From: Streptomyces noursei
GTDB lineage: Bacteria > Actinomycetota > Actinomycetes > Streptomycetales > Streptomycetaceae
Assembly (NCBI RefSeq): GCF_016917755.1
Contig: NZ_CP070326.1
Coordinates: forward strand, 1,984,001-2,048,000
DNA length: 64,000 nt
Reading direction: 5' to 3'
Shown here: piece by piece, positions 8,964 to 17,348 of the stretch
How positions within the stretch are numbered: the stretch's first letter is position 1
Layout of the letters: each line of letters begins with the position of its first letter
Notes under the pieces: generated by a model
Told to the model about the DNA's origin: nothing
What the model saw: the letters and a program-made list of their open reading frames with translations, nothing else
Databases searched by the model: none
Translations under genes and position numbers: made by a program

Positions 8964-9159
8964 GCGCCGACGTCATGGCAAGGAGCCCGGATGCTTCCGG
9001 ACAGGAGGGCCGAATACCGACCGCGGTGCGTCCAAACGATCAACGTCGGCTTGATCGTTGATGACACCCATCCGCCGATCCCGTCGGCGCACGGGCGCCG
9101 GACGCCGCCACCCACGACCAGGCTCCTCGCCGTACCGAGCCACGGTTCAGCCAGTCCGA

Positions 9160-10092
9160 TCAGCCCTGCTCGAAGTGGCTGGGCCGTCCGTCGTACCCGA
9201 TCAGGCGGCCCAGCTCGACGGCCTTCGCCCGGGGCATGAGGGTCCAGGTGCCGTCGGTGCGGCGCAGGGCTGCCGAGTGCCAGGGGGTGGTCCAGGCGTC
9301 GGGGGCTTCGAGGAGGCGGATACCGAACTTGGGGGCGCCGACGGGCTGGGGGTGGATGGACAGGCGTACGGAGCGGGGGTGGTGGTCGGCGATCAGGTCG
9401 CCCCAGGCACGGCTGCGCTGAATGACTCCGTACGCGCGTTGCCGGCACTCACGCTGGAGGGCGGATCGGGTGCCTGCGTGGTCGGCGGTGTCCTCGACGA
9501 GGAAGCGGGTGATGCCCCGGTAGAGGGCGAGGGTGTTGGCGTCGGCGCGGACCTCGGCGCGCAGGGCGTCCAGTGTGGGGGCGTAGCTCTTGTGGAGATG
9601 GGCGCGCTTGGTGTCGTGCGGGAGGTCGCCGAATACGTCGCGCAGGTCGAACACCGACAGTCTCGTCAGCCCCGATTGACCTATGAGGGTGCGGAGTTCG
9701 TCGGCATAGGCGTCGATGTGCTCGTCGGGGACGCGGATGAGGTCGCCGAAGGCATGGCCGTCGGAGCAGATGACCAGGCGGGCGCCAGGCGGGTAGATCC
9801 GCTCGATCTCGTTGCACAGGGTGTTGAGGAAGCCGAGGGAGAGGCGTTCACCCTGGTCGGGGAGGTGACCGAGGACTTTGGCGGGGTTGGGCGACTTGCA
9901 GGGGAAGGCGGGCAGGGTGAACGTGACGGGGGCGTCGTCGCGTACGAAGTCGGCGACCTGGCGCAGTTGGTGCGGAAACCTCTCCGCGGAGGCGGGGCCC
10001 GGGTCGGTCGTGCGGTGGTGCGGCAGGAGCAGGTTCAGGATCGCCATGCTGAGTCTCGTGGGGAGAGTGTCCGGCGCGGTTGTCGGCGGCAT
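9160..10092 (-). CDS. Isonitrile (isocyanide) synthase, PvcA/IsnA family
   Basis: A 310-residue enzyme of the PvcA/IsnA/Dit1 family, which converts the alpha-amino group of tyrosine or tryptophan into an isonitrile using ribulose-5-phosphate as the carbon source. The hallmark FPCKSPNPAKVLG lies at residues 63-75 and CSDGHAFGDL at 109-118, both as in characterised synthases; length is normal. ATG at 10092 has GGAG upstream. It is the last gene of a minus-strand series MFS, amidotransferase, P450, isonitrile synthase. The usual partner, an Fe(II)/2-oxoglutarate oxygenase (PvcB/IsnB) that makes the vinyl isonitrile, is absent, so the product probably keeps a saturated side chain. Tyrosine is the likelier substrate given the P450 partner, by inference. 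Confidence 0.88.
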   Translation of the reverse strand: MPPTTAPDTLPTRLSMAILNLLLPHHRTTDPGPASAERFPHQLRQVADFVRDDAPVTFTLPAFPCKSPNPAKVLGHLPDQGERLSLGFLNTLCNEIERIYPPGARLVICSDGHAFGDLIRVPDEHIDAYADELRTLIGQSGLTRLSVFDLRDVFGDLPHDTKRAHLHKSYAPTLDALRAEVRADANTLALYRGITRFLVEDTADHAGTRSALQRECRQRAYGVIQRSRAWGDLIADHHPRSVRLSIHPQPVGAPKFGIRLLEAPDAWTTPWHSAALRRTDGTWTLMPRAKAVELGRLIGYDGRPSHFEQG

Positions 10093-10203
10093 GTCGTTTC
10101 TCCGGGAAGCAGGAAGCGGGAAGTGTGCGGGCACGACGGCATGGCGCCGTGGCGAGGAGGCGGCCAGGCGCCGTCAGGCGAATGAGGCGGTGATCAGCCG
10201 GGC

Positions 10204-10231
10204 CCGGGGCGCGCGGTGTGCGCGGCCCCGG
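10204..10231 (-). terminator. Possible hairpin between P450 and isonitrile synthase genes
   Basis: CCGGGGCGCGC pairs with GCGCGGCCCCGG apart from one bulged base. It lies just beyond the P450 stop in the 156-bp gap before the isonitrile synthase gene and could act as a partial terminator or mRNA stabiliser. No T-run follows. Confidence 0.35.
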
Positions 10232-10248
10232 TCAGCCGGCGGCTGGGG

Positions 10249-11526
10249 TCAGCGGCGTCGGTCGTAGCCGACGGGCAGGTGGTTGGTGCCGCGGCCGAGG
10301 ACTGCCGGGATCCACTCGATGTCCTCGTCCCTGAGGGCGAGGCGGAGGCCGGGCAGCCGGGCGAGCAGGGCTCCCAGGGCGACCTGGAGTTCGACGCGGG
10401 CGAGCGCCGCGCCGGGACAGAAGTGGATGCCGTGGCCGAAGGCGAGGTGCGGGTTGGGGGTGCGGTCGAGGTCGAGGGTGTCGGGGTCGGGGAAGCGGCG
10501 CGGGTCGCGGTTGGCGGCGCACAGCGAGACGATCACGGAGTCGCCGGCCGGGACTTCGGTGCCGTACAGGTCGTCGTCCCGGTCGAGGAAGCGCCAGGTG
10601 GTCAGTTCGAAGGCGCTGTCGTAGCGGAGGAGTTCCTCGACGGCACGGGGCAGCAGGTCGGGTTCGTCGCGCAGGCGGGCGAGCTGCTCGGGGTGGCGGA
10701 AGAGGGCGATCAGTGCGGTGGTGATCTGGTTGGTGACCGGTTCCTGGCCGGCGACGAGGAGCTGGAAGATCATGGAGTCCAGCTCCTCCTGGGACAGTTC
10801 GCGGCGGTCGCGGGCCACGACGAGGCGGCTGAGGAGGTCGTCGTCCCAGTGCTCGCGCTTGTGGACGACGACCTGGGCTATGTAGCTCTGCAGGCCGTGC
10901 AGCCGGGCCTCGTAGAGCGGTCGCCCGGGGTCAGTGGGTCCGACGGGCTGGACGACCTTGCCCCAGTCGCGGTCGAAGCGGGCGGCCAGATGCTGCGGGA
11001 GGCCGATGACTTCGGCGAGGACCTGGAAGGGGAAGTGGGCGGCGAAGCCGGCGACGAGGTCGGCGGGGCCGGCTTCGGGGAGTGCGTCGATGAGGGCGTC
11101 GGCCAGCTCCTGGAAGCGGGGGCGCAGGCTCTCGATGCGGCGGGGGGTGAAGGCGTCGGTGACGAAGCGCCGCATGCGGGTGTGCTTGGGCGGGTCCTGA
11201 TGGAGGAGGTGGGCCTGGAGCTGGGAGTGCTGGGGTTCGGGCATGATCGAGGCGCGGGCGCGCCAGCGGTCGTTGCCCCGGTCGTGGTTCTTGCCCAGGC
11301 GGTCGTCGTTCAGGGCGGCGTAGGCGGCGTCGTAGCCGGTGACGAGCCAGGCGTGAACGCCGCTGGGGAAGAGCACGCGGTGGACGGGGCCGGCCTCGCG
11401 CATCCGCTCGTAGAGCGGGTAGGGGTTGCTCTTGTAGGGGCAGCCCGTCAGCGGGACCGGGTCGGGCAGGGGCTCGGGCCGGGTCTTCGGCTCCACGGCA
11501 GACAGGGGTGGCTCTTGGATGGTCAT
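10249..11526 (-). CDS. Cytochrome P450
   Basis: A 425-residue soluble bacterial P450. The heme loop FGHGIHFCPG has its Cys at residue 370 and the E-x-x-R pair is E298/R301. The I-helix reads AGQEPV (residues 259-264) where most P450s have AG-x-[DE]-T: the oxygen-activating Thr is Pro here. Altered I-helices occur in P450s that couple phenols rather than hydroxylate. ATG at 11526 has GAGGAG upstream and lies 11 bp after the amidotransferase stop, so cotranscription is near certain. In this context I infer oxidative coupling of two tyrosine-isonitrile units; ring hydroxylation is the alternative. Electron partners (ferredoxin, reductase) are not nearby. Confidence 0.9.
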   Translation of the reverse strand: MTIQEPPLSAVEPKTRPEPLPDPVPLTGCPYKSNPYPLYERMREAGPVHRVLFPSGVHAWLVTGYDAAYAALNDDRLGKNHDRGNDRWRARASIMPEPQHSQLQAHLLHQDPPKHTRMRRFVTDAFTPRRIESLRPRFQELADALIDALPEAGPADLVAGFAAHFPFQVLAEVIGLPQHLAARFDRDWGKVVQPVGPTDPGRPLYEARLHGLQSYIAQVVVHKREHWDDDLLSRLVVARDRRELSQEELDSMIFQLLVAGQEPVTNQITTALIALFRHPEQLARLRDEPDLLPRAVEELLRYDSAFELTTWRFLDRDDDLYGTEVPAGDSVIVSLCAANRDPRRFPDPDTLDLDRTPNPHLAFGHGIHFCPGAALARVELQVALGALLARLPGLRLALRDEDIEWIPAVLGRGTNHLPVGYDRRR

Positions 11527-11537
11527 GTGAGGGCTCC

Positions 11538-13364
11538 TCAGAGGGCGAGTTCGGGCCGGTGGTGGTCCAGCCACAGGGCCAGGTCGACGACACGTTCGAG
11601 GCGGAGGCGGTGGCCCCACGCCAGCAGGTCGGGCGGGGTGTCGAGGCAGGGCTTGAGGCGGGACTCGTCGGCCAGGGCGCGGACCTGGTCGATGGACAGG
11701 GCGTCGCGGGCCAGGTCCTGCAGGCCGCGGTTGTAGTCGGGGTGGTGGGTGGCCGGGTAGTGGTTCTTGGGCCGGTGCAGTACGGAGTCGGGTGCGAGCC
11801 CTGCGCCGGCGGCGCGCAGCAGGCTCTTCTCCCGGCCGTCGAAGCTCAGTTGCGCCCAGGGCGTGGCGAAGGCGTACTCGACGAGGCGGTGGTCGCAGTA
11901 GGGGACGCGGACCTCCAGGCCCTGGGCCATGCTCAACCGGTCCTTGCGGTGGAGGAGTTGGCGCAGCCAGCGGGTCAGGGACAGGTGCTGCATCTCGCGC
12001 TGCCGGTGCTCGGCGGGGGTTTCGCCGTCCCGATGCGGTACGGCGGCCAGCGCGCTGCGGTACGTGTCCTGGCGGAACTCCCCTATGTTCAGGCCGAGTT
12101 CTGGGTTGAGCGGCATCGCGGCGTTGTCACCGTTGACGAGCAGCCACGGGAAGGTGTCCGCGGCCAGCGCCTTCGGACTGTGGAACCAGGGGTAGCCGCC
12201 GAACACCTCGTCCGCCGCCTCACCGGAGAGGGCCACGGTGGAGTGTTTGCGGATCTCGCCGAACAGCAGGTACAGCGAGGTGTCCATGTCGCCGACGCCG
12301 ATCGGCGAGTCCCTGGCCACCACGACCGCCTTGCGGTGCTCGGGGTCGAGCAGGGCCAGCGGGTCGAGGACGACCGTGCTGTGGTCGGTGCCGATGAAGG
12401 CGCCGGCCTCGGTGGCGTACGGGGTGTCGTGGCCGGTGCGCAACACGTCGCCGGTGAACTCCTCGGCCTGGTCGCTGTAGTCGACGGCGTAGGAGCGGAT
12501 GCGGGCGTCCGGGCCCTCGCGCAGCCGGAGTTCGTCGGCGAGCAGCGCGGTCAGGACGGTGGAGTCGATGCCGCCGGACAGCAGGCTGCACACCGGGACG
12601 TCGGCCTCCAGCTGACTGCGGGCCGCCGAGTCGACCAGCGTGCGGATCCGCTCGACGGCGGTGTCCCGGTCGTCGTCGTGGGCGTCGGCCTCCAGCTGCC
12701 AGTAGCGGCGCTCGCGGATACCGTCCCGGTCCAGGACGAGCAGCCCGCCGGGCTCCACCTCCCGTACCCCGGACCACACGGTCGGCCCGGTGTTGAAGAG
12801 CAGGCTGTACGCCTCCCGTAGCCCGTCGGCGTCCACCCGGGGCCGGATCTCCGGGTGGGCGAACAGGGACTTGGGCTCGGAGGCGAAGGCCAGGCCGCCG
12901 TCGACGGCGGCCCAGAACAGCGGTTTGACGCCGAGGCGGTCGCGTACCAGCAGCAGCCGCTGCGCACGCTCGTCCCAGACGGCGAAGGCGAACATGCCCT
13001 CCAGGTGCCTGGCGACGTCCTCGCCCCACTCGGCGTAGGCGCGCAGGACCACCTCGGTGTCGCTGCGGGTGCGGAAGTGGTGGCCCCGGCCGCGGAGTTC
13101 GGCCCGCAGTGCGTGGTGGTTGTAGACCTCGCCGCTGTAGCTGAGGACGAGGGTGGGCCGATCGGGCCGGTCGGTCATCGGCTGCCCGCCGCCGGCCAGG
13201 TCGATGACGGCCAGGCGGCGGTGGCCGAGCGCGGCGCGCTCGCCGAGCCAGACACCGCCCGCGTCCGGGCCGCGCGGGGTGAGGGTGGCGGTCATGGCCT
13301 CGATGACCGGGGTCTGGATGCGGGCGTCGCCGTGAAAGGACGCCCAGCCGGTGATTCCGCACAT
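11538..13364 (-). CDS. Asparagine synthetase-like amidotransferase
   Basis: A 608-residue two-domain enzyme. The N-terminal class II glutaminase begins with the nucleophile Cys2 (MCGITGW) and contains GEVYN near 78-82. The C-terminal synthetase has the PP-loop LLSGGIDST near 261-269 and LSGEAADEVFGGY. Asparagine synthetases adenylate a carboxylate with ATP and transfer ammonia to give an amide; cluster-encoded copies often amidate other acids. AAGGAG precedes the ATG. Placed between P450 and exporter genes in an isonitrile cluster, it most likely converts the carboxyl of the tyrosine-derived isonitrile to a carboxamide. That substrate is inference; housekeeping AsnB cannot be excluded by sequence alone. 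Confidence 0.88.
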   Translation of the reverse strand: MCGITGWASFHGDARIQTPVIEAMTATLTPRGPDAGGVWLGERAALGHRRLAVIDLAGGGQPMTDRPDRPTLVLSYSGEVYNHHALRAELRGRGHHFRTRSDTEVVLRAYAEWGEDVARHLEGMFAFAVWDERAQRLLLVRDRLGVKPLFWAAVDGGLAFASEPKSLFAHPEIRPRVDADGLREAYSLLFNTGPTVWSGVREVEPGGLLVLDRDGIRERRYWQLEADAHDDDRDTAVERIRTLVDSAARSQLEADVPVCSLLSGGIDSTVLTALLADELRLREGPDARIRSYAVDYSDQAEEFTGDVLRTGHDTPYATEAGAFIGTDHSTVVLDPLALLDPEHRKAVVVARDSPIGVGDMDTSLYLLFGEIRKHSTVALSGEAADEVFGGYPWFHSPKALAADTFPWLLVNGDNAAMPLNPELGLNIGEFRQDTYRSALAAVPHRDGETPAEHRQREMQHLSLTRWLRQLLHRKDRLSMAQGLEVRVPYCDHRLVEYAFATPWAQLSFDGREKSLLRAAGAGLAPDSVLHRPKNHYPATHHPDYNRGLQDLARDALSIDQVRALADESRLKPCLDTPPDLLAWGHRLRLERVVDLALWLDHHRPELAL

Positions 13365-13380
13365 ACGCGTGACTCCTTGG

Positions 13381-14793
13381 TCAGTTGTGGGCGGCGGGCG
13401 CCGCGTCGGTCGTCTTCTCGGGCACGGGCGCGAGTCCTCTTCCGCCGGGCAGGGCGAGCAGGGGCACGGCGAGACAGGCGGCCGTGGCCGCCAGCGCGAG
13501 CCCGGCTCGTACGCCCTGGTCGGGGCCGGCCAGTCCCCAGGCGGCGGTGGCCAGGGCGGGGCCGAGGGTGAAGCCGAGCGTGCGGGCGAGTTGCATCGTG
13601 GACCCGACGGTCGCGGTCCGGTCCCGTGGTGCGGCGCCCATGACCAGTGCCTGGGTGGGGCCGCCGTTCAGGCCCATGCCGACGCCGGCCAGCGCCAGCC
13701 GCCAGGCCACCTCCAGCGGTGACCAGCCGCCGCCCAGCGGGACCAGCAGAAGCAGGCCGGTGGCGGTGACGACGGCACCGGTGACCGCGACCGGCCGGGG
13801 ACCGTACCGGTCGGCGAGGCGCCCGCCGATCTGCCCGGCCAGGCCCATGCCGAGGGGGAAGGCGAGGACGGTCAGCCCGGTCGTGGTGGCGCTGACACCG
13901 TTGTCGCGCTGCAGGTGCAGAGCGACCACGTAGTGCATGGCGGCGAACCCGGCCGCGAGGGACAGCACCGCGCCGTGGGCCCGGAACAGCCCCGTGGCCC
14001 GCAGCACACCGGCCACCGGCCGGCCGCCCGGACCGCGCGACCACCACCACAGCGTCGGGACCGCCGCGAGCGCGAGCACCAGCCACGCCGGGCGGTCCGA
14101 CGCCAGGGTCAAGGCCAGCAACAGGACCGCCACGCCCGAGGCCACCAGCAGCGCGTCCGCCACGGACCCCCGGTCGGGCCGGCGCAACCCGCCGTCCCGC
14201 GGCATGACCCTCCAGGCCACGACCAGGGCGAGCACACAGAAGGGGATCTTCACCAGGAAGACCGCGTGCCAGCCCAGGTGGTCCAACAGCAGCCCGCCCA
14301 CGGCCGGTCCGGTCACCGCGCCCAGCGGCCCCAGGGTGGCGGGCACGCTCATCGCCCGCCCGCGCTTCTCCGGTCGTACGGAACGGACCGCGAGGACCGG
14401 CATCAGCACGAACAGCACCGCCGCGAAGGCACCCTGCACGAGGCGGGCGACGATCAGCCAGGCCGCCCAGGGTGCGGCGGCGGCCAGGGCGCTGCACAGG
14501 CCGAACCCACAGGTCGCCGTCAGTACGGCCGAGCGCAGGCCGACCCCGTCGAGCCAGCGGCCGACCGGCAACAGCAGTGCCACGACGGGCAGTTGGTAGC
14601 CCAGCACCGCCCACTGGGCGGTCGCGGTGGACACGTGCAGACCGTCGGCGATGTCCGCCAGGGCCACGTTGACGATGTTCATGTCGAGCATCGCCACGAA
14701 CGCCAGCACACCCGACACGGCGACCAGCGCCCAGCGATCCTCGCCGGCGGGTATGCGACCGGGCGGTTCCGCACCGGGACCGTGGTGTGTCAC
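13381..14793 (-). CDS. MFS drug exporter (DHA2-like)
   Basis: A 470-residue transporter with about 14 predicted helices. The first is the DHA2-type FVAMLDMNIVNVALADI, followed by the conserved loop GRWLDGVGLRSAVL and RLVQGAF. DHA2 proteins export drugs in exchange for protons. The GTG at 14793 follows a long G-rich purine ribosome site; the downstream amidotransferase starts 16 bp after the stop. As first gene of the isonitrile series it is the obvious exporter and self-resistance candidate for the product. Confidence 0.87.
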   Translation of the reverse strand: MTHHGPGAEPPGRIPAGEDRWALVAVSGVLAFVAMLDMNIVNVALADIADGLHVSTATAQWAVLGYQLPVVALLLPVGRWLDGVGLRSAVLTATCGFGLCSALAAAAPWAAWLIVARLVQGAFAAVLFVLMPVLAVRSVRPEKRGRAMSVPATLGPLGAVTGPAVGGLLLDHLGWHAVFLVKIPFCVLALVVAWRVMPRDGGLRRPDRGSVADALLVASGVAVLLLALTLASDRPAWLVLALAAVPTLWWWSRGPGGRPVAGVLRATGLFRAHGAVLSLAAGFAAMHYVVALHLQRDNGVSATTTGLTVLAFPLGMGLAGQIGGRLADRYGPRPVAVTGAVVTATGLLLLVPLGGGWSPLEVAWRLALAGVGMGLNGGPTQALVMGAAPRDRTATVGSTMQLARTLGFTLGPALATAAWGLAGPDQGVRAGLALAATAACLAVPLLALPGGRGLAPVPEKTTDAAPAAHN

Positions 14794-15104
14794 CCTTCCC
14801 CCCTCATCCTCAAGAGCGGACTGCCCGACGGCAGTCCCGTCTGAGGAGTCGTGAGGAATCGAAGGTGAGTTCCCGGCTCCGCCCAAGAAAGTGACCAGCA
14901 GGCTGGTTTTCCGGGCTGACCAGCACGGCGGGTCGGGTTCCGCTAGTGGCGTCAGGATTGCCGAGCGGAATGGCCGCGCTCCCCCACCGATCCGCGGAAC
15001 TCCATGCTCCACCCGGCCGACTCCTAGGTGAGGGCGCCGCCCGCACCCTCCGCCCCCGCGGATCGGTCCTCAACCGGAAGCCCCCGACACCCAGGAGTTC
15101 CCCC
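14794..15104. other. Divergent intergenic region, no ORF
   Basis: This 311-bp gap separates the divergent MFS and copper-chaperone genes and must hold both promoters. I see no CsoR-type or iron-box palindrome and no riboswitch. The only local structure is a short imperfect repeat around 14893-14925 (GACCAGCAGGCTGGT, then GGGCTGACCAGC). Confidence 0.5.
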
Positions 15105-15320
15105 ATGGCCCAGAAGCAGTACACCGTCACCGGCATGAGCTGTGAGCACTGTGTGGCGAGCATCAAGGAAGAAGTCTCCGAGGTGCCCGGCGTGCGCGAG
15201 GTCGAGGTGGACCTCGCCGCGAAGGCCGTCACGGTGCGCGGCACGGACCTCGACGACGAACGGCTGCGCGCGGCCATCGTCGAAGCCGGTTACCGCGTCG
15301 CCGACCCACTCGCCGCCTGA
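15105..15320 (+). CDS. Copper chaperone (CopZ-like HMA domain)
   Basis: A 71-residue single heavy-metal-associated domain with the metal loop MSCEHC (Cys13 and Cys16) and the usual beta-alpha-beta-beta-alpha-beta pattern ending in AGYRVADP. Such proteins bind Cu(I) and hand it to P1B ATPases or regulators. AGGAG lies 7 bp before the ATG. It is divergent from the isonitrile operon and convergent with the ABC importer; no copper ATPase or CsoR gene is adjacent, which is unusual. Isonitriles bind copper tightly, so a link with the neighbouring cluster is possible but unproven. Confidence 0.92.
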   Translation: MAQKQYTVTGMSCEHCVASIKEEVSEVPGVREVEVDLAAKAVTVRGTDLDDERLRAAIVEAGYRVADPLAA

Positions 15321-15337
15321 TCACCCGGAACCGCAGA

Positions 15338-15368
15338 CCGGGCAGGACGCAAGCACCGTCCCGCCCGG
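15338..15368. terminator. Hairpin between copper chaperone and ABC ATPase genes
   Basis: Arms CCGGGCAGGACG and CGTCCCGCCCGG with a 6-base loop and one mismatch lie between two convergent genes, as expected of a bidirectional terminator. Confidence 0.6.
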
Positions 15369-15406
15369 CCGCGGTCATCCACCGGTGCGTTCAACCGTCG
15401 GTTCGT

Positions 15407-16222
15407 TCACCCGCCGGTGCCCGCCTCCACCGCCGCGGCCGTCTCCGCGCCGACCGCCGCCCGATGGTCGAAAGCGATCAGGAGGTCACCGGTGAGGGGG
15501 TGGTCGACCACGGCCGCCCGCACCCCGAACACCTCGGCCAGCAGGCCGGGAGTGAGGACGTCGCGGGGCGGCCCGGAGGCGACCACGGCTCCGCCGTGCA
15601 GGACGTGCAGCCGGTCGCACACGGCGGCGGCCGCGTTGAGGTCGTGCAGCGACACCAGCGTCGTACGGCACTGGGCGCGCAGCAGCGCGAGCAGTTCGAC
15701 CTGGTGGCGGATGTCGAGATGGTTGGTCGGCTCGTCCAGGACCAGAACGTCGGGGTTCTGGGCGAACGCGCGGGCCAGCAGCACGCGTTGGCGTTCGCCG
15801 CCGGACAGGGCCGTGAACCGGCGCCCGGCCGCCGCCTCCATCCCGACGTCGGCGAGGGCTCGGGCGACGATGTCCCGGTCGGTGGCGTCATCGCCCGCGA
15901 AGGCCCGCTTGTACGGCGTCCGCCCCATCGCGACCACCTCGCGCACGGTCAGCTCGAAGTCGCTGCCCCGTTCCTGCGGCAGCGCGGCGACATGCCGCGC
16001 CGACCGGACCGCGGACAGCTCGCGCAGGTCGGTGCCCGCCAACAGCACCCGGCCCGCGATGGGCTTCAGGTGCCGATAGACGGTGCGCAGGAGCGTGGAC
16101 TTGCCGCTGCCGTTCGGCCCGACCAGACCGGTGATCTCACCCTCGGCCGCCACCAGATGGGCCCCCGCCACGACCGTACGACCGGCGTAGGCGACGTGCA
16201 GGTCCTCGATCTCGATCCTCAA
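15407..16222 (-). CDS. Metal-chelate ABC importer, ATP-binding subunit
   Basis: A 271-residue ATPase of the FepC/BtuD family: Walker A GPNGSGKST, signature LSGGERQR, Walker B VLVLDEPTNHLD and switch His in LVSLHDLN. It powers uptake of iron-siderophore, heme or cobalamin through a FecCD permease. I place the start at TTG 16222: GGAG is 6 bp upstream, and TTGA overlaps the permease stop, giving coupling. It is third in a binding protein-permease-ATPase operon. The transported compound cannot be told from this subunit. Confidence 0.88.
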   Translation of the reverse strand: MRIEIEDLHVAYAGRTVVAGAHLVAAEGEITGLVGPNGSGKSTLLRTVYRHLKPIAGRVLLAGTDLRELSAVRSARHVAALPQERGSDFELTVREVVAMGRTPYKRAFAGDDATDRDIVARALADVGMEAAAGRRFTALSGGERQRVLLARAFAQNPDVLVLDEPTNHLDIRHQVELLALLRAQCRTTLVSLHDLNAAAAVCDRLHVLHGGAVVASGPPRDVLTPGLLAEVFGVRAAVVDHPLTGDLLIAFDHRAAVGAETAAAVEAGTGG

Positions 16223-17346
16223 CTGCCGCTCCAAAGGCGCCGATCCAGCAGGTACAGCAGCGCCGGAGCGCCGATCAGCGAGGTGACCACGCCGACCGGC
16301 AACTCCTGCGAGTCCATCGCCGTACGGCAGACGATGTCGACCACCACCAGGAGCAGCGCCCCGAACAGCGCCGAGAGCGGCAACAGGCGGCGGTGGTCGC
16401 CGCCGACGACCAGGCGGCAGGCATGCGGCACCATCAGACCGACGAAGGCGATCGCGCCGGACACCGCCACCAGGACGCCGGTCACCACGCTGGTCACCGC
16501 GAACAGCTCCCGGCGCAGCCCGGTGACGTTGACGCCGAGCCCGGCCGCCGTCTCGTCGCCCATCAGCAGGGCGTTCAGCGCCCGGGCACGCGCCTGAAGC
16601 CACAGCAGGCCGGCCGGCACCACGACCGCGGGCACCACCAGTAGCGGCCAACTGGCGCCGCTCAGACTGCCCATGAGCCAGAACAGCACGCTGCGCGTCT
16701 GCTGCTCGTCCCCGGCCTGCAACACCAGATAGCTGGTGAAGCCGGACAGGAACTGGCCGATCGCCACCCCGGCCAGCACCAGCCGCAGCGGTGCGAATCC
16801 CCCGCCCCGCCGAGCGATGACCCACACCAGGACGAACGTGCCCAGCGCGCCGGCGAAGGCCGCGCCGGACAGGCCCAGTCCGAGCGCCCCGCCCGCGCCG
16901 AGACCGAGGACGATGGCGGCGACCGCGCCGAGCGACGCCCCGTTGGAGATACCCAGCATGTACGGGTCGGCCAGCGGGTTGCGCACCAGCGCCTGCACCG
17001 CCGTGCCGACCAGGCCGAGCCCGGCACCCACCAACGCGGCCAGCAACGCCCGCGGAACCCGCAGTTGCCACACGATCAAATCGTCCGTGCCGGGCCGCGG
17101 GCCCTCACCGGCCAGCCGCCGCCCCACCACGCTCCACACCTCCCCGGGCGGGATGGACGTCGAGCCCCAGGCCACCGCGGCCGTCAGCGCAGCGAGGAGT
17201 GCCACGCCGAGGACCAGCGCCAGCGGTCCGGCGCGCAGACTCCGCGCGCCCCGGCTCGCACCGCCCCGGTTCCCGTCGTCCCGACTCCCGTCACCCCGGC
17301 TCGCGTCCATGGCCTTGCGGCGGGACGCGGACAGCGTCGAGATCAC
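16219..17346 (-). CDS. Metal-chelate ABC importer, FecCD-type permease
   Basis: A 375-residue membrane protein with about 10 helices and family signatures WQLRVPRALLAALVGAGLGL, RNPLADPYMLGISNGASLG and FVGLMVPHACR. A single gene suggests a homodimeric channel. GTG at 17346 starts 2 bp after the binding-protein stop; an ATG at 17311 is an alternative. The N-terminus before the first helix is short and Arg/Gly/Ser-rich. Its stop overlaps the ATPase start. Confidence 0.88.
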   Translation of the reverse strand: MISTLSASRRKAMDASRGDGSRDDGNRGGASRGARSLRAGPLALVLGVALLAALTAAVAWGSTSIPPGEVWSVVGRRLAGEGPRPGTDDLIVWQLRVPRALLAALVGAGLGLVGTAVQALVRNPLADPYMLGISNGASLGAVAAIVLGLGAGGALGLGLSGAAFAGALGTFVLVWVIARRGGGFAPLRLVLAGVAIGQFLSGFTSYLVLQAGDEQQTRSVLFWLMGSLSGASWPLLVVPAVVVPAGLLWLQARARALNALLMGDETAAGLGVNVTGLRRELFAVTSVVTGVLVAVSGAIAFVGLMVPHACRLVVGGDHRRLLPLSALFGALLLVVVDIVCRTAMDSQELPVGVVTSLIGAPALLYLLDRRLWSGS

Positions 17347-17348
17347 GA

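Noticed and set aside
11508..12821. Plus-strand open frame of 437 codons opposite the amidotransferase gene
   Set aside because: Shadow of a clear asparagine-synthetase-like gene; repetitive composition and no domain.
14880..15060. Iron box or CsoR operator in the divergent region
   Set aside because: Only half-sites such as CCTAGGTGAGG occur; no convincing palindrome.
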